From: Bolinopsis microptera
Lineage: Eukaryota > Ctenophora > Tentaculata > Lobata > Bolinopsidae
DNA: 64,000 nt
Reading direction: 5' to 3'
Assembly: GCF_026151205.1 (NCBI RefSeq)
Contig: NC_087074.1
Coordinates: forward strand, 11,317,226 to 11,381,225
Position numbers and translations under genes: made by a program. This document shows, in pieces, positions 39,620-51,100 of this stretch; the stretch's first letter is position 1; the number at the start of each line of letters is the position of its first letter. Below the pieces are notes generated by a model that saw only the letters and a program-made list of their open reading frames with translations, had not been told where the DNA came from and did no database searches.

Positions 39620-41269
39620 TTATAAAGCCGTGTTTTGGATTGATCTAAATAACTATGACAGTGTCTCCCGCAGATAGTATTAAGAATAGGAGAAATTGTA
39701 GTACCTTGTTATTCGTTGGAACATGGAAAATCATAATGTACCATTATCAATTAGCTTTGAACTTATAAAATTTTCTGATCTGAGATGATTGAGGGAAAGA
39801 TCCGGTACATTAATTTATTTAACTATTGAGTGTAGCATTCATTGATCATTTGCTTGAATTATTAACTATTTGATATATAAGATTTTAATAATTAAGAAGT
39901 CTGGGTGATAGCAATTTTATGTGAGCTTTGATAATGTCCGTCAGACAAAGTATTCTGATAATTATTTTAAAGAGAGTTCCAAGAAACCGATATTAGCGAC
40001 CATCAGTTAGCCGACTGATTCTCTGAATTTTATAGTTATTTTAAAAGGACGATCACATGAGCTTCTCCCTGGTCAACGTGACCAGACTATCTTGTTGTTA
40101 AACAGAGCGGAAATTGTTAGTTTTGTAGATTTATGGTAAGATTGAATATAACTTCGACACTATTCAGACCAAAGCGTTTTCCCAATCAGTTTCAACGAAA
40201 TTACAAGATGATTGCCATCAGAGTCACTAAGTAACTGACTAAGTAACTGAGCTACCGCGGAATGAGCACAACTTGGCGATCTGGAAATAGTATAATAGAC
40301 AATCAGTACTCTTTAATAACGACAATGTTTTAAACAACGACATGTTATTTACAAAATTGACATTCAAATAGACAATTAATCAATAATTAATGGTTCATTA
40401 GTTATCAAGATTAGAAACTGGCTGTTTAATAAACTCACGTAAATCATGCTTGCCAGAAACACTTACAAAGTTGCCATTTTTAACACCAACTTTTATCAAA
40501 CACACGGTATAATAATATAAACCCTGATCAAGTGGGTAGTGTTTGTTATAATTAAAAAATTGTTTTAAATCTGATCAGATAATAATGAACTAAGGTATTA
40601 AGGTATAATTCAGGTACAAACGAGGCGAATTTCTGTAGAAGAAAAGCAACAAAAAAGTAGCTCTGTTGTGATTAGTGAGCAACTAAGGTGAGCAACTACC
40701 TTTTTTGTAAAACTCCAGATAAGTTTAGGAGGACTGAATAGCACTCAGATAAACTAGATATAAAACCACAATTAATATAAATAGTACATTACAGGTGTGT
40801 TACCAGTCCGTGGATACTGGACCAGACGTTCGCGTTGGTCGCTTTAAATCGAGCCAATCGGCAATCAGTCAACATGACCGGAGAATAACCATCAAGGGGA
40901 TTATCCCGCCTGATGACTATCCCGCCTGATGACTATCCATTATAAGGCATAATATTATCACAGATCCTCTACCTAACCCTAAACAAATCTCAAGAAGGCA
41001 GTATTCAGATAGCCCGACAGGTGTCCATGGACAGTTGCCCACGGACAGTTGTCCACAAACATCTTATGGAAAGTTGTCGACAAACATCTTATAACATTAT
41101 ATGACCGCATGACAGTACATTGGATCAAGCAGGGTTCACATCTTCGCAAGCACGGTTGATTCACACCATCGCACGCGAATTTCAATCAACTAATTACCAT
41201 CATTGAAATTTGAATGGTATCATGTATGGTATTTTGGATGCAATTAATTATGACTAGCATTGCCATTAA
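39620..41269. other. No recognisable gene; part of an outer inverted repeat
   Basis: AT-rich. Near 40999-41150 the strings CAGATAGCCCGA, CCACAAACATCTTATGGA and GGATCAAGCAGGGT reappear inverted at about 42353-42432, enclosing the foldback at 41270-41977. No ORF of substance. Confidence 0.5.
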
Positions 41270-41977
41270 TGGGGCCGGGGGTCTCTCGAAATCAACTTTT
41301 ATATAATTGTTTCTGAAAGAGGGGAGTGATATCTATCAGCTGCTTTTAATCCCATTGAAAAATATTGTTTCTAGCCGAAATTATCGCCGGTTGAAGGTCA
41401 GCGCTTATGTGTAATTGTATTGCGCGAGCGATTTTAAATCGCGCGTTCTGAAAATCGAGTCTAAAAATATATCTTCTCCTACATTTTTTGAATAATCACC
41501 CTCAAACTTTCAGGATAATATGTTCTTAGGATCAGTTAGAAGAGAACTCTAGAGCCAGAATTTTAAGATAGGCCTTTAAAGAGTTTTAATTCGATTTTGA
41601 AAATCTTGGACCTCTAAAAATCGGCAAAAATCGATGTCCAAGATTTTCAAAATCGAATTAAAAATCTTTAAAGGCCTATCTCAAAATTCTGGCTCTTCTA
41701 ACTGATCCTAAGAACATATTATCCTGAAAGTTTGAGGGTGATTGCTCAAAAAATGTAGGAAAAGATATATTTTTAGACTCGATTTTTAGAACGCGTGATT
41801 GAAAATCGCTAATACAATTACACATAATATAAGTGCTGACTTTTGACCAGCAATAATTTCGGCTAGGAACAATATTTTGCCATGGGACCAAAAGCAGCTG
41901 ATAGATATCACTCCCATCTATCAGAAACAACTATAAAGTCGATTTCGAGAGAATTTTGATGAAGACTCCCGGCCCCC
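41270..41977. mobile_element. 708-bp foldback element with TTAA at both ends
   Basis: Two ~310-340-bp arms are near-perfect inverted copies (for example AAAGGCCTATCTCAAAATTC at 41668-41687 against its complement at ~41557) around a short central loop near 41610-41640. The ends are GGGGCCGGGGGTCTC and GACTCCCGGCCCCC. TTAA flanks the left (41266-41269) and right (41978-41981) junctions, as in piggyBac- or Kolobok-type insertion. There is no transposase, so it is non-autonomous. Confidence 0.85.
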
Positions 41978-42692
41978 TTAATTGTAGCGTAGTAAATTGC
42001 TGGATCAAACTATTGATTGGTTACCAGATGTTATGACCGCATACCAATCATTAAATTTTCTGACATTAAATGGTACATGTATGGTATCTTGGATATAATT
42101 AGTTACGAAGTTACGACTAGCATTGATTGTATATATTACTCAATGAAATAAATGATTACGATTTAAATGTGGTTTATAAGTCGTTCGTTTTTGGTGGAGA
42201 GTTGTCAGTTACCATCATTAACTACAACAACAACTATACCAATTTCTGACATGGTACTCTTCTGTCTACTAGACGAAATCTATGGACCCACGGTCTCCAT
42301 AGAGAACGAGCCTTCCTATTCCACAAAAACCTTCTAAATAGCTCCATGTCATGATGTGGACCCTGCTTGATCCAGTGCCTGTTAACTGTCCATAAGATGT
42401 TTGTGGACACCTATCGGGCTATCTGGATACTACACTAAATAACGCTATAACCAAAACCCAGCCATAATTAATACATCCTATATCCTGTTAGGTGATACAC
42501 ACTCTCTGGCTCGTAGGACTATTGGACTAACCCCCCTACAGCTAGTATAGTGCCTCGGCACAGAGTGGCTTAAGGTTACCGAAAAGGAGATAAGCCACTC
42601 AGGCCATCCCAACTTGTGGGAAAGACCTGCCCTTGTATAATATTGTATATTGTATATCCTGTTAGTCAGAAGAGGTACATTAGAAACTGTTA
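41978..42692. other. No recognisable gene
   Basis: Contains a direct repeat of sequence left of the foldback (TACATGTATGGTAT and GACTAGCATTG at about 42072-42121 versus 41213-41262), and the inverted partner of 40999-41150. No ORF. Confidence 0.5.
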
Positions 42693-43363
42693 GTCAGTGT
42701 AATAAGCGCCAACCGCGAGCACAGAACTTTTTTTCTCCGATTTCGATAAATTTGGTACCAAAAGTTGTCTAAAAATGTGAATAAAATAAATCCACCGTGT
42801 AGCAATTTTCGCTAAAAATGCTACACGGCGCTTGTTTGGCGCGCGTGCTTTTTTCGCGCAAATTTTTAGTTTTTGGCCTATAACTTTAACATTTTCAGTT
42901 ATTATCACATTTAATTATTATGGCATTGTAATCAGCTCATCGAGACGAAACTTTTAGTACTAATATTTTAAGATTTAAAGGAAAATTATTTTCAAAAACT
43001 TTAAATCTGAACACAAGGGTCCCCCTTGTGTGAAATTTTGAGCAAATTTTTGAAAAATTTAGTGCTTCAAAAATTATAATTTTTGTACTAAAAGTTGCGT
43101 CTGACTAAGTTCATTTCGATCCTGTAAGAATTATTTCAAAAAATTCAATATTTTAGGAGTTATATGCATTTTAAGCAATAAATTACCTATCTTTCGTCCT
43201 TTGTACACTCTTGCGATGCACAAAAGGACCATATACAGCTCGACGTTATCGTGCTACACGGTGAATTTTCATTATTCACACTTAGAGGCAATTTTTGATA
43301 CCAAATTTATCAAAATCAGAGACAAAAAATTCTGTGCCAGCTCATGGCGCTTATTACATAGAC
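42693..43363. mobile_element. TA-flanked MITE, copy 2 (671 bp)
   Basis: Same family and orientation as the copy at 12987-13652, with the same ~70-bp inverted ends and TA at both borders (42691-42692 and 43364-43365). The interior aligns throughout with scattered substitutions, including TCCACCGTGTAGCAATTTTC and the mirrored GTGCTACACGGTG. Confidence 0.87.
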
Positions 43364-43365
43364 TA

Positions 43366-43822
43366 TGTGTAAAGTACTGATATTATAGCGGAGCAAACAA
43401 AGCGGCTATACCCCATCTGCTGAACAGTTATGTAGTTGGCAAGGCAAACCTGAACAGCTATGCAGTTGGCAAGGCAAACCCGGCAATGGAAGTACTATTT
43501 TTTCATAACCCCCACAATGGAAGTATTATTTTTATAACAACACCAGGAATTAATTAATTTGTTAGAGTACTGAACTCAAGAAGGCTGAGAACTGGTATTT
43601 TAATTTTTAACCAGCATGCATGACCTCAATATTCAGAGAATGAATTGTATTGCCGCGTTGTCACGTGACATCGAGGTTTAGTGAACAAGTGCGCCCGCAA
43701 CAACAAAACGTTTTCGCGCGCTACAACTTCAGTAGACTTTGCTAGTTGTGGGAACAAATTTGCCAGTGGTCATCTGAACTCTAATAAAAAACAAGGTCAC
43801 GGGATACTGGATAGTCAGATCT
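43366..43822. other. 3' flank of the dsRNA-binding protein gene
   Basis: Nothing is recognised apart from two copies of CAGTTGGCAAGGCAAACC at 43430-43480. It should contain the 3' UTR of the minus-strand gene to the right. Confidence 0.45.
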
Positions 43823-45541
43823 CTATTCTGAAACGTGAACGTTTGTGTCTGAACTAACTGAAGAACCTGGACATAACTGTACCAGCTCACTTAAATTGCA
43901 GCCAAGTATCTCTGCATGCCTCAAAGTAACAAAAGCCAATGTTTCAGTAGCAATTTCGAGGGTCACACCGTAGGACATGTTCAGATATTGCTGAGTCCGA
44001 TCGTTCGTCTGCTTCGGTCTGATGGTCAGAAAAGTTAAGAAAGATCGTTTGAAATCGTCCACATCCTTCAGTTTCTGGAATGTAACGTCGATGTCTCCGA
44101 GCTGGGATGCTTTCTCTAGTAATATGCTGGCAAAACGCCAGTCTGACCGGATCTCATATGGCTGAAATTTGAACAGTTGATAATTGTCAATTCCTTTATG
44201 AAAATCAATAGTTTGGAGTTCGATTTTAAACCAGAGGACAGAGAGGTCTATAAATTTAAGGTTTAGCATAAGAAACAAGATCTTTAAATCTGAGCATAAT
44301 AAACAAGATCTAAAACCGAAGATGAATTGTTAAAGAGACTCACCACAGGGTAGGTATCAGAAGTGTCCTCTATAACTTGACTCTCAGTCATTTTCAGATC
44401 CTTCAGGTCCTCCAAATTGTTTGGCAGATTGTCAATATTAACGGGAGCAAAGCAGGCCGCTTGAGCAGACCTACTGTCCTCATACTCCGACACAATCCTG
44501 CTCCTTACACTGCCCTGAAACTCGTCCAGATCAGTATAATGATAGTCCGGTACAAACTCCTCCTCCTTCTCCTCCTCCCCCTCCTCCATTGTCTCTCCTG
44601 ACTCGCTACTCCCCTCCTCCTCTTCCTCCTCTTCTCCGAGTATCTCCAACTTTAGCTCCGCGTACATCATCTTAGAGCATGCTAGTTTAGCGATCTTCTT
44701 GCTGGAGCCGCGCCCCTGTTGAGTGTGTGATCCTATACACACTTCTAGCAAGTAGTCACTCCGACTCCCTCCAGGGGATTCTAACACTTGGTAGGAGGGC
44801 TTAGCTAGCTTGTGTCTCTGTATAAACTCCTGGGGTAAATTTAGGTTAGTTACTTGACACCATCAAGATAGGAAAGTTTAACATGATTTTCGGAGCCATT
44901 TTCCGTTTCTACTTTAAACGTTTTAAAATCTTGACTCAAATACACATGTATGCTTGAACGTGTCAACTTACGTGTAACAGAGCTACAGCATTTTTCCTGA
45001 TCCTCCTCCCGGCCCCAATAACTCTCTGCTGAGATACCTCCTGAGCGGTTATCTTCTCTAGCTCTTTTACTATGTCACGTGCTGCATTGTTCTTTGCTTC
45101 TTGTTTTGTTTTCCCTGTTCCTACTTTGTCCTGGAGAAAGGGACCATTTAGACAACACTGGTAATAGCACGGCAGTAGAAATTAGACATACTTTCACGAA
45201 TAGACGTAGTTTTCAAGTTTTGCTCAATTTGAAACAAAATTAATGATGGTCAGGCCGGTCGGATAGGAAGAGGAAAATAAAACACAAAATACGCACTGTA
45301 TTAGTGTGTAAAAGTAAAATCTCCAGTTTCTCCTAAAGTGAATTTAACCATTTGTAAAATAAAATCCCCACAAGTAGCACTCACATACAATGACGAGATC
45401 AGGAACACGGAGTGTCAGTGAGTATAGGATCCCAGTAGGGGTATCCGAGGGAACACATGACACTACTACTGGCAGTGAGATCTGCTTCCGGGTTAGGTGC
45501 TTGTTAAGGAGATCCAGGTAGTGGTTCTCTCCTTCCGTCAT
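43823..45541 (-). CDS. Double-stranded-RNA-binding domain protein (Staufen/TARBP/PRKRA-like), 4 exons
   Basis: Predicted exons on the minus strand are 45541-45389, 45130-44972, 44829-44344 and 44161-43823. All introns are phase 0 with GT-AG ends (donors GTATGTGAG, GTAAGTTG, GTGAGTCT), giving 378 residues. dsRBD 1 spans ~7-75, crossing the first intron, and ends with the basic motif GTGKTKQEAKNNAARDIV. dsRBD 2 spans ~98-168 (AKPSYQVLES, GRGSSKKIAKLACSKMM). A very acidic linker (EEEEEEE, then EEGEEEKEEE) follows. The C-terminal ~110 residues resemble the degenerate last dsRBD of Staufen or TARBP-type proteins (SQLGDIDVTFQKLKD). Such proteins bind duplex RNA and mediate protein contacts in RNA localisation, Dicer complexes or sensing. 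Two canonical dsRBDs plus a third degenerate one fits TARBP/PRKRA/Loquacious as well as a short Staufen. I cannot choose between them. A further 5' exon is possible. Confidence 0.75.
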
Positions 45542-46171
45542 CCAACCTTACTGAATTAGTTTTATTAAGCTGTTATTTTAGGTTATTTGTGAGGTGATTT
45601 GGCCTAGGAATTCTCAAATTAACTGAGCTCAATGTTATCAAGTTCAAAGAAAAGTATTATAAATTATTCATTAACTAAAGGTGGAGAAGCAAAGAAAGAC
45701 AGTTGTTGTGATTTTATGTAGATAAATTATTGGAAACAAAAAATTACAGAATCAAAGAAATTCATGCATTGTTGTGGAAGTGCCATCTTCGTAAAAACCT
45801 CTTACCTTGAATTCAATATGTTGACACTTGAAAAGTTTTTAAAATAAAAAAATATTATATTAAACTTTCGAAAAATGATCAAAACATGCTGTAAAATATT
45901 TGCAGCTTTAAAATCGTAAATTCATTCTTGAATTATTATACAATAACTTTTCAATTAAAAATTATTAATTGATCATCATTTTTAAAACAGTATACAGGGT
46001 GTGTCAAAATTAACTATGTTGATTTATAAAAAATGATAAAAGTTCATTCGGACCCCCCGAGTGGCTTGTAAAATGTACACTATTATCTACATAACGTATC
46101 AAAACAAACTAATCATCGACCATTAAACCACGTTACTTATCATCTAAAAACCACATTTATGTCCGCTCAAT
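45542..46171. other. Intergenic between dsRBD gene and modular gene
   Basis: AT-rich. TATACAGGGTGTGTCAAAAT at 45991-46010 looks like the terminal repeat of a mariner-type element, but I find no matching second end nearby. A related CAGGGTGGGCCAAAAG occurs at ~53560. Confidence 0.45.
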
Positions 46172-47977
46172 TCACTTCTTCTTCTTGTTCTTTCCACCAC
46201 CACTACCAAAGAACATGGCAGCCGCCACCCCAGCAATAGCTACCCCCGCAATAGCCGCTCCAGCCGCTATTGGTGCCACTATATCAACCCAGGACTCCTC
46301 CTTCTCACTCTGAACACTAGAGGAGGGTCCGCTAGAGGAGAAGGTCCCTACTTCTTGTTTCAGACTTGGTTGTGAGCATGTTGTTGAGACTAGTGATCTT
46401 CCTGGTTGAGATGAGATGCTACGTGGAGGGAGGGAGTTAGGACGGGTACTGGAGTTAGGAGAGGTACCGGAGTTAGTACTGTCTCCAGGGTTGGTATCCG
46501 GGAGCAGGTTAGTGCTAGCATCAACAAACTCATCACGTGACTCATCACGTGACTCGTTACTTCTGCCTTTGTTCTTTAGCACTGCTACTCCACTGATAAA
46601 ATGTAATTTTAGTGGTTCTACAATATAAATGCACTATCATCCAACATGTTAACACTTAACAGTTTTCTTTTAGAATCAGTACCTATTGTTGCAGATTGAG
46701 TTAATTTTTGACACGCTGGGCAATGTTGAGCATTTCAGCAAGTTGTTTTATGGAACTCTTTCGTAAAAATACTTTAGAGCTTTTATTTAGATTAAAAGGA
46801 AATGAGATTAAGTAACAGTACCAACCTTGATACAATTTGTAAAGCGGTCTGTTCGCCAATTCTCCTATCTTTCACCACATCGAAATAGATCCCATTTTCT
46901 TTAGTGATAACATACGGAATTTTACCTGCCACTATTCGTCCTAATCCACTGAAAATAACCTTCGGTTATAAGTTTATAAGTTTATACTAAATACCATCTT
47001 ACCATACATATCTAATGCCCATTCTAACCAAATTTAAGTTTGATACTTCCAACTTCAATTTCTATATACTAAGGTTAAACAGTAAAAACAGAGAATTTAC
47101 AACAAAACCATAGCAGTTTAAAAACCCGACCAAAGGCAAAATAAACAGTAAGACAAACAGGTAACAAGAATTGCGCCCGTTGTTTCGTTTAGGCGGACGC
47201 TAGATTTCCATTCCACATTTACTATAAATTTAAGTATAAGCTCCAATCAGCTCACTTCAATCTTCATGATAATAATATTGATAAATTAAAACGTCCATTC
47301 GTAACCTTCCACTTTAAATTTTTACAAAATGGTGGATGGAAAAAATTAAAATAAATAAAACAAACATTTGCTGGAGAGTGTTGGCATCAGCTTCACATAG
47401 GAACTTATCAGTGTCCGTATTATAGTAGCACTCCCAATAAGGGCTGGACTGATCATGCAGGATAACACTGCACGAGGTAGAGGCAGGAGCTCTTCCTATC
47501 ACTATCTTACCAAGGCCTCTGAAAGAAGGGTTTTTAAAAATAACATCAGGAAATTAATTGTTATATTGGGGATACAAATGGCATTTTGATTTCGTTTTCT
47601 AACGTAACCAGTGTAAGTTTACACAGTAACTGAATAATACATTATTTACCAGGTTACTAAGTTACTTGATAGTTACTAAGTTACTTACTGGTTACTTAGA
47701 CTCTGTGCCTCATTAGGAGAAATGAACTGTTTGATAGAAGTGTTGTAGAACTGTAGAGACTCTTCTTTTGAAGAATCGTAAATTATCTCAAACCTGTTGT
47801 AATAATAAAGCGTCTTAAACAAAGCAATTCTAGTGATATTAGAACTGGAAACTGGCACTGATATTACTACTGGCACTATAACTAAAAACTGCCAAATTGA
47901 ATTTATGACTAGTAGGCATGAATAGTTATCAGCCATATTATGGACCAAAAGTAAAGTTTCCCAACTTACTGTGCCAT
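46172..47977 (-). CDS. Modular protein with exon-encoded ~40-50-aa repeats and C-terminal hydrophobic segment
   Basis: Predicted exons are 47977-47970 (ATGGCACA only), 47844-47689, 47518-47366, 46948-46826 and 46592-46172. All introns are phase 2 and GT-AG, giving 286 residues. Exons 2-4 each encode one copy of a repeated module whose core aligns without gaps: QFYNTSIKQFISPNEAQSL, CYYNTDTDKFLCEADANTL and IYFDVVKDRRIGEQTALQI. Modules after the first open with GLGKI/GLGRI. Exon 5 opens like another module (GVAVLKN), then turns into a Ser/Asn/Pro-rich linker. It ends with an Ala/Gly-rich hydrophobic stretch (AAGAAIAGVAIAGVAAAMFF) and a lysine tail (KNKKKK), consistent with a C-terminal membrane anchor. 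The neighbours on the same strand share the modules or an IFI27-type domain. I do not recognise the module. It faintly resembles plectin-type repeats (aromatic-D...LS..EA). Function unknown. Confidence 0.7.
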
Positions 47978-48862
47978 AGTTTCACGGTCTTTAAACAGAG
48001 CTTTCAGTGAACTAGTTTTCAGTGAGCTAGTTTTCAGTGAACTAGTTTTCAGTGAACTAGTTTTCAGTGAGCTAGTTTTCTCGAGACTAGAGTCGCGCGT
48101 TGGCCCTTCCTAGTGGACATGAACTGTAGAAGTTCTTATAAGATGTATCTGTCAAATGGTATAACGTCGATTTAGTATTATAACAATGATAATATAACTG
48201 TCGATGATCATTATCTTTTTGATATAAGAAGTCCTTCAAGACATACATTTTATTAAGTTAAGCGTGGCAATAAAAAGGTCGCAAAGACGCAAATTACGAG
48301 CCAGTGGATACTTCATTATTTATTCTCATTTTACTTAGTTAACAGCATTTTTATCTTCTTCAATTAGTGATAAATCATAGTTGCCATTATGGACGAGGAA
48401 GGACAGCAATGGACAGAAATAATATTAAACATTATAATGCATTCATACAATACAATGGTCTAAAACGATATTACACAATATAGTAAAATAAAATATATAT
48501 TATGTAAAACAAAAATTTGATAAAAATTTCGACTGTTTTGGTTCGACTAACGTTTGCCGAGGTTTAAGATGAAATAAAATCATAGAACTATTCATAATCA
48601 ACAAGGTGCAGGTTCGTGATTTTCTTCGACAAAATCTTAAATCTCCAATCTCCATGCATGATTCAAATCAAAATGAGCCGTTAAAAATTTTAAAATTGAA
48701 GTAAGATTACATGTTAACGTTGACTTAATCATTGTCCTACTCTGGGATTCAATTCTTGAAACGTTCTTTTTTTGCTCGTCATCTTCAAAATAAACCTTTC
48801 CTTGACGGTACTTCCTAGAAGCAGCACACGGCCCATTTCGGACTTGCACGAGTTATAATTAA
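47978..48862. other. Spacer between modular genes
   Basis: Holds the 15-bp tandem repeat at 48001-48075. It also has a minus-strand ORF at 48637-48849 whose peptide (RQGKVYFEDDEQKKNVSRIE) loosely resembles the repeated module but lacks phase-2 splice sites. The rest is AT-rich and unassigned. Confidence 0.45.
48001..48075. repeat. Five 15-bp tandem repeats just upstream of a start codon
   Basis: TTTTCAGTGAACTAG repeated five times with an A/G variant. It reads CTAGTTCACTGAAAA on the coding strand of the gene starting at 47977, placing it 24-98 bp upstream of that ATG in the 5' UTR or proximal promoter. Each copy carries one GAAA core. Confidence 0.85.
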
Positions 48863-51100
48863 TTAAATTGACGGTAAAACACTCTTTCTTCGTTTTCTCT
48901 TCTCCCCGAGATAATTATATTTAAGAAGAGCACCAAATGTAACTGTCGCTGCTGCAGCTACAACAGCTACCACTGTTGGAACTGCGGTCCCTATCAAAGG
49001 TGTTGCAGCAACACTCTGCAGGGAAGCAAACCACGATCCAGCAGCCACGCTGCCAATACCAGACTGGATCCAAGCAGCTGCTGAACCAGCCGCTACACCT
49101 GCTGATGTGAATCCCATTGCAAAGGGGACTGAAGCAGCTCCAGCAGCTACTGCTGTGGTTCCACCTGCAACTGTTCCTCCAACCAAAATTCTGGGAGATA
49201 AATTTATGTGTCGGGTTTTAGCTTATCTGGGCGTTTGAGTGCTTTTTTAATGGGAGAATCTGAAAAATTGTAGTAGTGGACAAAACATACGCCTTATCAT
49301 TTCTTGTAAATGGACACGTTCAAAAAAAGGTGGCACTAGAGATTGATTTTTTTAAATGCGTTTTAAAAATAGTCATTGTTCTTTGTTGGTTGATATATCT
49401 ATCTATACCTATAGAAATTCGATTAAATTTCATGATCCTGAAATCACGGAGTCTCTAGTGCTTATATTACAGGAGTTATCGTTATTTGTGTGCCAATGAT
49501 TCAAATATCACACAATTAGAAATGCAAGATGAATCAACACTAGATAATCTGAAAAGTACTATTCACAAAGACGTCAAAATTGATATGGTGATTATAATGC
49601 ATGTAAGGAATGGAATGTCTTATCTGAAATTGTTATTGGTGCCAAAATGATTCAAAAATCACAACTTAAACGTTGGAAATGAGCCTATTTTGAGCAGTGA
49701 TTATTGAATCATCTTACGTTTTTATTGGCTTTCTATCATTTTTTAGGGTACAAAATAGTTTTAAATAGTATTAAAACCAGTTAATATGATTCAAAAATCA
49801 CATTTTCGTTAAAGGTGCGCTAATAAGTCACACTATAGTAAGCCTTAAATTAAGTGCACGATATGACAATTTATATCCATTCTATGATTCTTATTATGTG
49901 ATTTTTGAATCCATGTCTAAGCTTATACCATATTAAAGGCCTTTGAGCGATAATTTTTGGTCTCGGTGCTTAAATGATTCAAAAATCACACAAATCTGGC
50001 CACCAAATATGTAATTTCCTTTAAAGTGTGATAATTGAATCATACGTAATGTTCAAGTTGTAATGACATTTTGAAAGTAAAGGTAATGAATCGATAATCA
50101 CATTTCAAAAATCCGATTAAGTATTATATGTAACTGATATGATTCATTTGTCACATTATGGCGACAAAATTATCATGGCTTGAGCTGTAAAAGTACTTGC
50201 CTAGTTTACTCAGTTTAAAATCAGTTTTTTGTGATTATTGATTCCACTATACTCTAATAACGAACTTCTCCATGACCATAAACAAGTGTCACAACAAATT
50301 ACTGCAGATTTACTATGAATACCAACCTGATATAGAGCCAAAAAGTGATACATTCCCCTGATACAGCATAATTTCAATACATGCTCATTTATGTGATTTT
50401 TGACTCATTATGGCACTTTTAACCATCTAAATTCTCTAAATATTAGTTAGCATGATATAATTGTGATTGATAGAGTTCATTGTTACAATCGTTCCGTTGA
50501 TATTCATATCACATTCATCATTCTAAAACACTTAGTCAGAATTAACCCTGTGTGTGATAATTGCATCGTAACGCCACATTTAACCGGTGATACTTTGCAC
50601 TTTTAACACTCAACTATCTCAAAAAGGTTCAATAATCACATTGAGAAGCAGTACACACTCACAGAATGTAAATTCATCATTAGAGGTGCAAGAAATGAAT
50701 ATTTTGTGATTTCTGGCTCATATCTGCACAATTAACAGATATAAAGAGATGAATGACTTAATTATGTGATATTTGAATCTTTTTGGACCACATATTAAAA
50801 TTTGGTTAACTTTCATAGCATACTCATTGAGATACAAGTATTTTAAAATGCTTCACACAATTTTGGCAGTGAAAAATCAATCTCTAGTGCCACCTTTTTA
50901 TGAACGTGTCCAAATCACGCTTATTATATGACCTCAAGTTTCAAAGTATTAACGATGGTCGGTAACCCTACATTCACTACAATGATCGGTGGTTCGGAAC
51001 TAACTTTTCGTTAAGCTCATCATTCTCACTCTCTAAAAATCTTCTTCTGATAAATCTAAATTTATTCATAATTTTGTATTGCCGAAGAATTGGCTGATGC
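48863..51100 (-). CDS. ISG12/IFI27-like hydrophobic protein, 5' end not found
   Basis: The last exon (49190-48863) encodes 109 residues with a Gly/Ala-rich domain (PFAMGFTSAGVAAGSAAA, then IQSGIGSVAAGSWFA) typical of the ISG12/IFI6/IFI27 family, and ends with a basic tail (EKRKRRKS). These small membrane proteins are interferon-induced in vertebrates and occur in mitochondria and other membranes; the role in invertebrates is unclear. A preceding exon is supported at 51100-51005 (peptide NKFRFIRRRFLESENDELNE): acceptor TTACAG, donor GTTAGT, 96 nt, phase 2 at both ends, as in the neighbouring gene. The intervening intron carries the 1.6-kb TIR element at 49311-50912. I could not find the start codon or repeated modules further upstream, so the gene is incomplete here or decayed. 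The core is nearly identical to that of the gene at 51967-53514, which suggests recent duplication or gene conversion. Confidence 0.65.
49311..50912. mobile_element. 1.6-kb TIR element packed with a 16-bp partial palindrome
   Basis: The ends are inverted: TGGACACGTTCAAAAAAAGG followed by TGGCACTAGAGATTGATTTT at the left, and the complement with one or two changes at the right (~50872-50912), giving TIRs of ~40 bp. AAAT adjoins both ends and may be the target duplication. The interior has no ORF. It holds about 20 dispersed copies, in both orientations, of a motif near TGATTCAAAAATCACA (clear ones near 49496, 49647, 49697, 49786, 49896, 49974, 50027, 50085, 50138, 50231, 50391, 50552, 50626, 50702 and 50763). 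The motif is an imperfect palindrome, TGATT...AATCA. The superfamily is unknown and the element is non-autonomous. Confidence 0.85.

Noticed and set aside
45991-46010. Mariner-type terminal repeat TATACAGGGTGTGTCAAAAT as evidence of a full element
   Set aside because: No partner end or transposase nearby. Noted only as a possible remnant.
48637-48849. ORF with RQGKVYFEDDEQKKNVSRIE, similar in feel to the modular exons
   Set aside because: Splice phase does not match (no phase-2 acceptor or donor), and the core pattern fits poorly.
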